A DNA stretch of 7,139 bases, from contig CAKZOF010000570.1 of the NCBI GenBank assembly GCA_937135995.1, positions 1-7,139 of the forward strand, written 5' to 3'. The notes beneath the pieces were generated by a model. The model was not told where the DNA came from and made no database searches. It worked only from the letters and a program-made list of their open reading frames with translations. Below, one piece after another: positions 1 through 6,293 of the stretch; within the stretch, counting starts at the first letter, position 1, and each line of letters opens with the position of its first letter. A program made the position numbers and the translations under genes. This stretch comes from an uncultured Pyrinomonas sp. GTDB lineage: Bacteria > Acidobacteriota > Blastocatellia > Pyrinomonadales > Pyrinomonadaceae.

Positions 1-534
1 ATTGAAACCACGGTGGGAAGATGCCCGCAGTCGCTCGATCAACTTGGGCTTAATCGAACCAAGGTGGGATTGAAACGCGGCACACTGATCCGCTCAGCCG
101 CGCGTTGCTCGAGGCTTAATCGAACCAAGGTGGGATTGAAACCTGTGCGTCTCGCCATCGATGTAGAGAACGCGCCGCGGCTTAATCGAACCAAGGTGGG
201 ATTGAAACCACACGGGTGGACGGCAAACCCGCGCCCCTGCCGACGGCTTAATCGAACCAAGGTGGGATTGAAACTCGTAACCTCCCTTCCGCGTCCACCC
301 GCGCCTCACACGGCTTAATCGAACCAAGGTGGGATTGAAACAATATGGATTAGCTTGGTTCGTTGTAGCTATTACATGGCTTAATCGAACCAAGGTGGGA
401 TTGAAACGCAGGTGATCGTAATCTGCCCGGCGCCACGCCTCCAGGGCTTAATCGAACCAAGGTGGGATTGAAACTCAACATTGTAATAAATGCGGAGTCG
501 GACACATCGCCGGCTTAATCGAACCAAGGTGGGA
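1..534 (+). CRISPR. CRISPR array, leader-distal part: 7 full repeats, 8 spacers, decayed last repeat
   Basis: Seven identical 30-bp repeats start at 47, 113, 179, 245, 312, 378 and 445. Each begins GGCTTAATCG, has AACCAAGGTG in the middle and ends GGATTGAAAC. Bases 1-8 (ATTGAAAC) are the end of one more repeat cut by the window edge. Spacers are 9-46, 77-112, 143-178, 209-244, 275-311, 342-377, 408-444 and 475-511 (36-38 bp), all different. The last repeat, 512-534, matches only the first 23 bases. An ATTGAAAC 3' end is the known crRNA 5' handle of many type I and III systems, and decay of the last repeat is typical of the trailer side, so transcription is inferred to be rightward with the leader outside the window. 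The repeat can form a weak stem: TTAATC (bases 4-9) with GATTGA (22-27, one G-U), plus CCA/TGG inside. Repeat length and ending suit subtype I-A, I-B or III, but no cas gene is present to decide. Confidence 0.98.
512..534 (+). repeat. Degenerate terminal CRISPR repeat
   Basis: This copy is identical to the consensus over its first 23 bases, ending GGTGGGA at 534, and then diverges completely. The seven bases that should be TTGAAAC read AGCCGAA. It therefore lacks almost all of the 8-nt handle while keeping the 5' part that would form the 3' end of the last crRNA unit (spacer 475-511). Loss of the distal repeat end is usual at the oldest end of arrays, and this sets the array orientation here. 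Confidence 0.9.
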
Positions 535-559
535 AGCCGAAGCTCCTTTGTCTTCGGTT
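535..559 (+). terminator. Possible hairpin terminator at the array's trailer end
   Basis: AGCCGAAG (535-542) pairs with CTTCGGTT (552-559) around a 9-nt loop, giving 8 pairs of which one is G-U. On the plus strand it is followed by a T-rich stretch (CATTTTA, 560-566), so it could end the array transcript. On the minus strand it begins at the stop codon of the binding-protein gene but has no T run after it, so termination in that direction is less convincing. The U tract is interrupted and the stem is modest, so the call is tentative. Confidence 0.4.
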
Positions 560-2124
560 CATTTTACGGTGACGTTGCGGACGAAGCTCCAATCTCCGCT
601 CGGATCGATCTTGATGTTGCCGACGTTGCGGCGCGCGACGATCATGTTATCCGGGTACCAGAGCGGAAGCATCGGCACGTCGCGGCTGATGATCTCTTGA
701 GCTTGCGCGTAAAGCGTGCGAGCGCGTTCGCGGTCGGCGGTCGAAGTCGCCTCTTGCAGGATGCGGTCGAGTTCCGGGTTGCTGTAGCGGCTGCGGTTGA
801 AGGCGCCGTTGGTGGCGAACAGATCGCGCAGGAAGATCGGATCCTGATTACCGCCGACCCAGCGTCCGATGGTCATTTGATATTGCCCGTTGCGTTGCGC
901 ATCACGCAGCACGTTGTCTTCCAACGTTTCTATCTCCAATCTCAATCCGACCAGTTTGAGTTCGTTTTGGATGACGCCTGCGACGGCGCGCGCTACCACG
1001 TTGCTGGAAGAGATTTTCAGTGTGATGGGGCGATCTTCGTTACGCCGTTGCGGTCCATCTCCATCGGGATCGCGCAGACCGGCTTCGTCGAGCAGGCGTT
1101 TCGCTCGTGCAGGGTCGAAGGTGTAGACGATGCCTGGCGCGTAGGCCCAAGAGGATTCAGGCAGGATCGAATGCGCGACGTGCGCTTGACCGAGCAAGAG
1201 GTTGCGCACTATGTCCTCGCGGTTGATCGCGTAGGCGATCGCTTGTCGCACGCGCGCGTCTTTGACCAGATCGGCCTGTACGTTGAAGCCCAAATACTGA
1301 ATGTTTGCGCCCGGTGACTGGACCACTTGCAGGTTCGGGTCTTGTGCCAGCGCGCGGTAAGCATCAGGCGAAAGGCTCGTGTTGATCGCCATCGAGATGC
1401 GCCCAGCGCGCAGTTCGGCTTGCAACGTGTTAGCATCAAGTATCACGCGCACGCGCAGGAGTTTGATTTTAGGCGCTCCTTCCCAATAGTCATCATTCGC
1501 CGCCAGATCGACGACTTGTTGCGATTCGTCGTAGCGCTCGAAACGAAACGGGCCGCTGCCGAGCGGGCGCGTCTTTTGTTGTTCGGCGCTGCCTTGCGGG
1601 ATGATGCCGATGGGAACGAGATTGGCGAGAAGTTCGGGCCACGGCTTGCGCAAACGGACGATGAGCGTGCGTGCGTCCGGTGCTTCGATCGCCGCGATGC
1701 GCGGCTGTCTGTCCGGTCCGGCGCCTTCGAAGAAGGGGGCCGCTTTGCGCGAATCCGAACCGAGGAGTGCGTCGAGCGTGTATTTGGCATCGGCAGCCGT
1801 GAGCGGGCGGCCATCATGGAACTTCACCCCTTCGCGCAACTTGAAAGTGATGGATAGGCCATCGGCAGCGGGCTCGATCGCTTCAGCGAGTTCGCCGACA
1901 TATTCGAAGCGTTCGTTCTTGCGAACGAGCGTATTGAAGATCAGTTGGCGCAGACGTTCGCTCGAAGCGTCTGTGCTGCGCAACGGATCGAGTGTTTCAG
2001 GGCGCGCTTCAAGCGCGAGGACGAAACGGTCTTCCGTTCGACGGCATCCTTGCGAGATGAGGACGATCAAGCAGATGGCAGCGTAAACGAAGAGGCGCAA
2101 ACGACCAGACGTGGAGTTTTGCAT
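559..2124 (-). CDS. ABC transporter family 5 substrate-binding lipoprotein (dipeptide/oligopeptide type)
   Basis: This is a predicted extracytoplasmic solute-binding protein of the SBP_bac_5 (DppA/OppA/NikA) family, which hands peptides or similar ligands to an ABC permease. With the start at 2124 it has 521 residues, normal for the family. Residues 1-27 form a lipoprotein signal: a basic n-region, a hydrophobic core (FVYAAICLIVLI) and a lipobox-like ISQGC with Cys27 as the likely lipidated residue. Family hallmarks follow: KFHDGRPLTAADAKYT at about 101-116, GSGPFRF at 189-195, NDDYWEGAP at 210-218, DARVRQAIAYAINRE at 289-303 and a C-terminal PMLPLWYPDN. An upstream in-frame ATG at 2163 is less likely because it lies in the loop of a hairpin and lacks a Shine-Dalgarno, whereas the 2124 start has GGGGGA about 5 bases ahead. 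No permease or ATPase gene is in the window. The ligand cannot be told from sequence; peptides, muropeptides or nickel-type ligands are all possible. Confidence 0.9.
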   Translation of the reverse strand: MQNSTSGRLRLFVYAAICLIVLISQGCRRTEDRFVLALEARPETLDPLRSTDASSERLRQLIFNTLVRKNERFEYVGELAEAIEPAADGLSITFKLREGVKFHDGRPLTAADAKYTLDALLGSDSRKAAPFFEGAGPDRQPRIAAIEAPDARTLIVRLRKPWPELLANLVPIGIIPQGSAEQQKTRPLGSGPFRFERYDESQQVVDLAANDDYWEGAPKIKLLRVRVILDANTLQAELRAGRISMAINTSLSPDAYRALAQDPNLQVVQSPGANIQYLGFNVQADLVKDARVRQAIAYAINREDIVRNLLLGQAHVAHSILPESSWAYAPGIVYTFDPARAKRLLDEAGLRDPDGDGPQRRNEDRPITLKISSSNVVARAVAGVIQNELKLVGLRLEIETLEDNVLRDAQRNGQYQMTIGRWVGGNQDPIFLRDLFATNGAFNRSRYSNPELDRILQEATSTADRERARTLYAQAQEIISRDVPMLPLWYPDNMIVARRNVGNIKIDPSGDWSFVRNVTVK

Positions 2125-2126
2125 TC

Positions 2127-2134
2127 GATCCCCC
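2127..2134 (-). promoter_or_regulatory. Shine-Dalgarno supporting the 2124 start
   Basis: Reading the minus strand, the bases before the ATG at 2124-2122 are ATTGGGGGATCGA. The G-rich GGGGGAT at a spacing of about 4-6 bases could pair with the anti-Shine-Dalgarno. The ATG 13 codons upstream (2163) has no comparable sequence. This decides the start in favour of the shorter form, which also puts the signal peptide at the very N-terminus. Confidence 0.5.
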
Positions 2135-2149
2135 AATAATCTAGCGGAA

Positions 2150-2173
2150 AAGGCTTGGTCCATCGGTGGACCA
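2150..2173 (-). terminator. Hairpin plus short T run downstream of the nagZ-like gene
   Basis: TGGTCCA (2156-2162) and TGGACCA (2167-2173) form a perfect 7-bp stem with a 4-base loop, 11 bases after the nagZ stop codon. On the minus strand it is followed by AGCC and then TTTT, a weak U tract. It may be an intrinsic terminator, or a partial attenuator or RNA-stability element that lowers expression of the binding-protein gene relative to the hydrolase. The T run is short and 4 bases from the stem, so full termination is uncertain. Confidence 0.5.
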
Positions 2174-2184
2174 GCGCGGAAGCA

Positions 2185-3324
2185 TCAGATCTTCCCGCCG
2201 TAGGTGTAATCCAGCCGACGGTTGAGCGCGGCGATCTCTTCAGAGAGCTGCCGGAATCGCTCGAGGTCGAATGGAAGCGGCGGCTGCACGCGCGCCTTGA
2301 ATTCGGCGATGCGACGGAGCGATTCGGCGAGACGCTCCTCGCTGATGGTCCCTTCGCGTGCGGCCTGCACGAGGGCATCACGTCCGCGTTTGATCAGATC
2401 AGGCCGCGCGCAGATGAGAAGCATGTCTTCGCCCGCGTTGATGGCACGCACGGCAGCTTCTTCGATCTCGTAGTATTTCGCCACCGCGCCCATTTCTAGG
2501 TCGTCCGTGACGACCAGTTCGTTGAAGCCGAGTTCGGTGCGCAACAGCCCGTTGACGATCTCGGGATTGATCGACGCCGGAATCAGCGGGCCGCTCACCA
2601 CTCCTTGACGGACGCTGATGTTCGGATAACAACCGTGCCCGACCATGACGGCGTGGACCATGCGGTCTTCGCGCGTAAAGAGTTCGATGTATGGCACGAG
2701 ATCGTGCGCGATCAGATCATCGTGCGAGAGTGGGATGACGGGCATCTCTTCGTGCGAATCGACTTCGCCGGCGCCGAGACCGGGAAAATGTTTGACGCAG
2801 CCCAAGCAGCCCGTTCCTTGCAGCCCGCGCAGGTAGGTCATCGCGTAACCTAAGACTTCGCCGGGCGAGCGCCCGAAAGAACGCGAGTAGAGGCCGTTGG
2901 CCAATACATCGCGCTCTTCGGTCATAATCGAAAGCACGGGGGCGAAGTTCATGTTGAAGCCGAGTATGCGTAGCATCTCGCCGGTGACGCGCCCGAGCGT
3001 GCGCGCGCCCGCAAGATCCCCTTTTTGCCGGATCACCCTCGCCGGCGGCATGGGCGTCGCGATCTTGCGCAAGCGGTCAACAAGCCCGCCTTCCTGATCG
3101 ATGCCGAACAGAGGTTCAACGGGCAGCATCTCGCGGATCTGATCGAGAAGGGAACGGAGCTGTTCGGGCGAGACGACGTTGCGCCCGAAGATGATGACGC
3201 CGCCCGGTTGCACGTATTCGATGAGCGCGCGCGTGTCGCGATCAAGCTCCGGCCCCGGAAGTCCGATGTAAAGCAGTTGTCCGATCTTCTGTTCGAGAGA
3301 AAGGGATGCGAAGTCGTAGTCCAT
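2185..3324 (-). CDS. nagZ: Glycoside hydrolase family 3, beta-N-acetylhexosaminidase (NagZ type)
   Basis: This is a predicted family 3 beta-N-acetylglucosaminidase of 379 residues with no signal peptide, so it is probably cytosolic. NagZ enzymes remove GlcNAc from GlcNAc-1,6-anhydroMurNAc muropeptides during peptidoglycan recycling. Visible motifs, in order, are GGVIIFGRN (41-49), FGIDQEGG (73-80), KHFPG (178-182), DSH (189-191) and VVTDDLEMGA (271-280). By family knowledge, DSH carries the Asp-His acid/base dyad characteristic of NagZ, and Asp274 is the expected nucleophile. Two usual positions differ: Leu81 replaces the Arg of DQEGGRV, and KHFPGLG replaces KHFPGHG. These look like subfamily variation rather than inactivation, because the dyad and nucleophile remain. 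Only the catalytic barrel is present plus a C-terminal tail of about 50 residues; there is no second GH3 domain. The ATG start at 3324 has only a distant AGGA upstream. Some relatives act on other beta-hexosaminides, so substrate is less certain than family. Confidence 0.9.
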   Translation of the reverse strand: MDYDFASLSLEQKIGQLLYIGLPGPELDRDTRALIEYVQPGGVIIFGRNVVSPEQLRSLLDQIREMLPVEPLFGIDQEGGLVDRLRKIATPMPPARVIRQKGDLAGARTLGRVTGEMLRILGFNMNFAPVLSIMTEERDVLANGLYSRSFGRSPGEVLGYAMTYLRGLQGTGCLGCVKHFPGLGAGEVDSHEEMPVIPLSHDDLIAHDLVPYIELFTREDRMVHAVMVGHGCYPNISVRQGVVSGPLIPASINPEIVNGLLRTELGFNELVVTDDLEMGAVAKYYEIEEAAVRAINAGEDMLLICARPDLIKRGRDALVQAAREGTISEERLAESLRRIAEFKARVQPPLPFDLERFRQLSEEIAALNRRLDYTYGGKI

Positions 3325-3439
3325 TTTCTTTGCGGTTCGTCCTGATCTCCGTCTCGCTCCGCGTTTGATGCTCGCGCACGGAAGAAGCGCTGCGTGTTGC
3401 GAGTTTAAGCAACTGATCGCTTGATCCGCGCTGAGAGGA
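3325..3439 (-). other. Intergenic region between mutS and nagZ
   Basis: This 115-base gap follows the mutS stop. TGATCC (3422-3427) and GGATCA (3437-3442) can form a 6-bp stem with a 9-base loop that includes the mutS stop codon. No T run follows on the minus strand, so it is not a convincing terminator. Three GATC tetramers fall within 3415-3441. I see no clear sigma-70 promoter and no strong ribosome binding site for nagZ, so whether nagZ is co-transcribed with mutS cannot be decided from sequence. Confidence 0.3.
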
Positions 3440-6145
3440 TCAGACCATGCGACGTTGCAGATCGCGGATCAGCGCCCGCGCCTCTTCGGGTGAGAGGCTT
3501 TCTACATCAACGGCGCGCAGTTCGTCAAGCAAGCTCTGGTTGACGGCGTCAAAAAGCGTCGCTTGGGCAGCGATGGCGCGGCGTCGTAACCGCCGCGCCG
3601 CCCGGCGGAGCGCATCTTCGTTCTCCTCGCGCGGGCTTTCATCTTCGGCGAAGACATCTAGTTCGTAGCGTTCCAGTCGTTGCAGCACTTCGCGCGCGCG
3701 TTCGATGACGCTCATCGGAAGTCCAGCCAGCCGTGCCACTTCGATGCCGTAGGATTTGGACGCGCGCCCGCGCGCCAGTTTGTAAAGGAAGATGATGCGT
3801 CCGTCGGATTCGGCGACGGTGACGTGATAGTTCTGTGCGCCCGGCAGCCGTTCGGCCAGTTCCGTCAGCTCATGGTAGTGCGTGGCGAAGAGCGTCTTGG
3901 CCGCATGCTCCGGCGAATCGTGCAGGTACTCGGCGACGGCCCAGGCGAGCGACAGCCCATCGAAAGTCGCCGTACCGCGCCCGATCTCATCGAGGAGCAC
4001 GAGCGAACGCGGAGTCGCGCCGCGCAAGATGCCAGCCGTTTCGGTCATCTCGACCATGAAGGTCGAACGCCCGTGCGCGAGGTCGTCCGAGGCTCCGACG
4101 CGCGTCCAGATGCGGTCGAAGATGGGAAGCCGCGCGCGTTCAGCCGGAACGAACGATCCGATCTGTGCCAAGATGGCGATGAGCGCCGTCTGGCGCATCA
4201 GCGTGCTTTTGCCGGCCATGTTCGGTCCGGTGATGATCAGCAGCCGATCGGTCGAGTTGTTCATGTACAGATCGTTCGGGATGAACGGCGCGGCGCTATT
4301 GGCCTCGATGACAGGGTGGCGGCCTTGAATGATCTCCAGTTCGTCTGAATCGTGCAAGATGGGGCGCACATAACGCCGCCGCGCCGCCGTTTCAGCCAGC
4401 GCCGCGAGCGCGTCGAGCGACGCGAGCGCGCGCGCCGTCGTCTGTAACCGTCTGGTCTCGGCAGCGACCTTTGAGCGCACTTCGGCGAAGATGCTGGTTT
4501 CAAGTTCGAGCGTGCGCGTCTCAGCATCGCGCGCCTGCGCTTCCCATTCCTTGAGTTCGGGCGTCGTGAAGCGTTCGACGTTCGAGAGCGTCTGGCGCCG
4601 TTCGTAGTCTCGGGGCACGCGCGCGGCGCTCGCCTTTGAGACCTCTATGCAGTAGCCGAAGACGCCGTTGTAGCGGATGCGCAAAGAGGCGATGCCCGTC
4701 CGTGCGCGCTCGCGCGCCTCCATCTCGGCGATCGTCTGCTTAGCGTCGCGCGAGATCGCCCGCAGCCGGTCCAGCTCTTCGTTGAAGCCATCACGTATGG
4801 CTCCGCCGTCGGCGAGATTGGCAGGTGGTTCGTCGCTGATGGCGCGGGCAATCAGTTGACGGATCTCCTGTAGATCGTCTGCCGCTTCGACGAGAACTCT
4901 GATGAGCGACGCTTCTACGCCTTCGAGCGCACGCCGGATGGCGGGCACTTGCTCGAGCGAACGGCGCAACGCGACGAGATCGCGCGGTCCGGCGGTCGCC
5001 ATGTTGAGCCGCGCCGTCAAGCGTTCGAGATCGGCTACTTCGCGCAAGGCGGCGCGCAGACGGTCGCGCACGATCTGCGAAGCGTGAAGTGCCGCCACCG
5101 CATCGAGGCGCGTTTCGATCTCGCCGCGCGCGACGAGCGGGCGTTGAAGCCAAGCGCGCAAGGTGCGCGCTCCCATGCTCGTCACGGTCTCGTCTATGAC
5201 GCCGAGCAGTGTCGCTTCGCGCCCGGCTTTGCTGGTCGATTCGAAAAGCTCGAGATTGCGCGTCGTGACGGCATCGAGCACAAGGTAGTCGCGCGTCTCG
5301 AAGTATTCGATTTCGGAGACGTGCGCGACCGCGTCGCGCTGCGTCTCGCGCGCGTAACGCAAACAGGCTCCGGCGGCGCGCACCGCTTCGGGATGGGCGT
5401 CAAGGCCGTAGCCGGCGAGATCGTGTGCGCCAAATTGCGCGCGCAGCGTCTCGGCGCAGATGTCGGCTTGCCATAGCCAATCGTCGAGCGGCATGAGCGA
5501 CAGCTCGAGTTCAGGGACGGGCGAGATGCGCGCCACCGTGTTTGTCGCGTCGAGCGGCAACACGTCCGCTCCCAAGCCATAGGTCTCGCGGATGAGCGGC
5601 GCGAGCGAGGCCGGAAAGAGTAGCTCGCGCGGCGCGAACTGTTCGATCTCGGCACGGATTTGCGTCCAAGCCTCTGGTCCAGAGGTTTCGGTCGCGCGAA
5701 ACTCACCCGTTGAAAGATCGAGAAAGGCTGCGCCGAAACGCTCTCCCGCGCCGCAAACGGCGGCCAAGTAGACGGGCTCGCGCGCGTCGAGAAGCTGCGG
5801 ATCGATCGCTGTGCCCGGCGTGATCACGCGGACGACGTCGCGTCGGATCAACTTCTTCGCCTTGCCTGCCTCTTCGAGTTGCTCACAAATGGCGACGCGA
5901 TAACCTTTGCGCACGAGGCGCGCAATGTAGCTCGCGGCTGAATGGTGCGGCACGCCGCACATCGGAATGGGTGAGCCACGCTCTTTGTGGCGCGCCGTCA
6001 ACGTGATCTCAAGCTCGCGCGCTCCCGTGATGGCATCATCGTAGAAGAGTTCATAGAAGTCGCCGAGCCGAAAGAAGAGGAGCGTGCCGGGATACCGGCG
6101 CTTGAGTTCATGATACTGCTGAAGCATCGGCGTGAGCGTCGTCAT
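3440..6145 (-). CDS. mutS: DNA mismatch repair protein MutS
   Basis: MutS recognises base mismatches and small loops in newly replicated DNA and, as an ATP-dependent sliding clamp, recruits MutL. With the ATG at 6145 it has 901 residues, somewhat longer than E. coli MutS (853). The mismatch-binding Phe-x-Glu is F30-Y-E32 in GDFYELF. The connector domain contains RVITPGTAID. The lever/clamp region includes RYNGVFGYCIEVSK (about 491-504). The ATPase domain has Walker A GPNMAGKST (640-648), STFMVEM (694-700), Walker B LVLLDE (715-720) with GRGT, and ATHYHEL (754-760). A highly charged Arg-rich linker leads to QATLF (861-865), which fits a beta-clamp binding motif, and then a C-terminal helical tail of the tetramerisation type. 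An open frame continues upstream to 6226 from a TTG, but the MTTLTPMLQQYHELK start matches family N-termini. No internal frameshift is seen. mutL is not in the window. Confidence 0.98.
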   Translation of the reverse strand: MTTLTPMLQQYHELKRRYPGTLLFFRLGDFYELFYDDAITGARELEITLTARHKERGSPIPMCGVPHHSAASYIARLVRKGYRVAICEQLEEAGKAKKLIRRDVVRVITPGTAIDPQLLDAREPVYLAAVCGAGERFGAAFLDLSTGEFRATETSGPEAWTQIRAEIEQFAPRELLFPASLAPLIRETYGLGADVLPLDATNTVARISPVPELELSLMPLDDWLWQADICAETLRAQFGAHDLAGYGLDAHPEAVRAAGACLRYARETQRDAVAHVSEIEYFETRDYLVLDAVTTRNLELFESTSKAGREATLLGVIDETVTSMGARTLRAWLQRPLVARGEIETRLDAVAALHASQIVRDRLRAALREVADLERLTARLNMATAGPRDLVALRRSLEQVPAIRRALEGVEASLIRVLVEAADDLQEIRQLIARAISDEPPANLADGGAIRDGFNEELDRLRAISRDAKQTIAEMEARERARTGIASLRIRYNGVFGYCIEVSKASAARVPRDYERRQTLSNVERFTTPELKEWEAQARDAETRTLELETSIFAEVRSKVAAETRRLQTTARALASLDALAALAETAARRRYVRPILHDSDELEIIQGRHPVIEANSAAPFIPNDLYMNNSTDRLLIITGPNMAGKSTLMRQTALIAILAQIGSFVPAERARLPIFDRIWTRVGASDDLAHGRSTFMVEMTETAGILRGATPRSLVLLDEIGRGTATFDGLSLAWAVAEYLHDSPEHAAKTLFATHYHELTELAERLPGAQNYHVTVAESDGRIIFLYKLARGRASKSYGIEVARLAGLPMSVIERAREVLQRLERYELDVFAEDESPREENEDALRRAARRLRRRAIAAQATLFDAVNQSLLDELRAVDVESLSPEEARALIRDLQRRMV

Positions 6146-6293
6146 GATCAGATGAAGAATAAAGCCTACACGTTCCGCCGCTGACGGGCAAGCAGCGGTG
6201 GATCGAAGGCGGTCGCGCGTGGGCAAGAAGCGGCCGAGCGCTTAGCTCGCGGCGCCGCCCATTCGCCAGAAGCGACGGTGCGCGTCGAAAGGG
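6146..6293 (-). other. Intergenic region between the TerC gene and mutS
   Basis: This 148-base gap is very GC-rich on the TerC side and more AT-rich just before mutS. It has a small hairpin, CGAGC (6235-6239) with GCTCG (6245-6249), and a 10-base palindrome GCGGCGCCGC at 6249-6258. Neither is followed by a T run on the minus strand, so a terminator for the TerC gene is not supported. The candidate mutS promoter lies at 6163-6191. The mutS frame stays open through 6226, but a TTG start there would add 27 residues with no family similarity that I recognise. Confidence 0.35.
6163..6191 (-). promoter_or_regulatory. Candidate sigma-70 promoter for mutS
   Basis: On the minus strand, TTGCCC (6191-6186, 4 of 6 to the -35 consensus) is followed after exactly 17 bases by TAGGCT (6168-6163, 3 of 6 to TATAAT, including the key T, A and final T). 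The -10 lies 17 bases before the ATG at 6145, so a transcript would have a leader of only about 10 bases. No Shine-Dalgarno is visible ahead of that ATG, which fits a very short leader. The match is weak and could be chance. Confidence 0.25.

Noticed and set aside
13..393. Open frames on both strands through the CRISPR repeats
   Set aside because: The translations are just the repeat read over and over (for example LNRTKVGLK), so they are artefacts of the array.
1..534. A self-targeting spacer matching elsewhere in the window
   Set aside because: Reading the eight spacers against the rest of the window on both strands by eye showed no long match; only a full genome search could settle this.
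490..1317. Plus-strand open frame of 275 codons starting in the last spacer
   Set aside because: It lies antisense to the well-supported binding-protein gene, begins inside CRISPR sequence and shows no recognisable domain. Such frames arise from GC-rich codon bias.
2140..2150. TAGATT as a -10 element for the binding-protein gene
   Set aside because: No acceptable -35 lies 16-18 bases upstream; that space is taken up by the hairpin, so a promoter is not supported.
2125..2163. Upstream ATG giving a 534-residue binding protein
   Set aside because: It lies in the loop of the intergenic hairpin, lacks a ribosome site and would put 13 extra residues before a clear lipoprotein signal peptide.
3680..4348. 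Plus-strand open frame of 222 codons opposite mutS
   Set aside because: It is fully antisense to the conserved ATPase-encoding part of mutS, with no family motifs of its own.
6249..6258. GCGGCGCCGC palindrome as an operator
   Set aside because: Short GC palindromes are expected in sequence this rich in GCG/CGC, and no second copy or nearby promoter supports a regulatory role.
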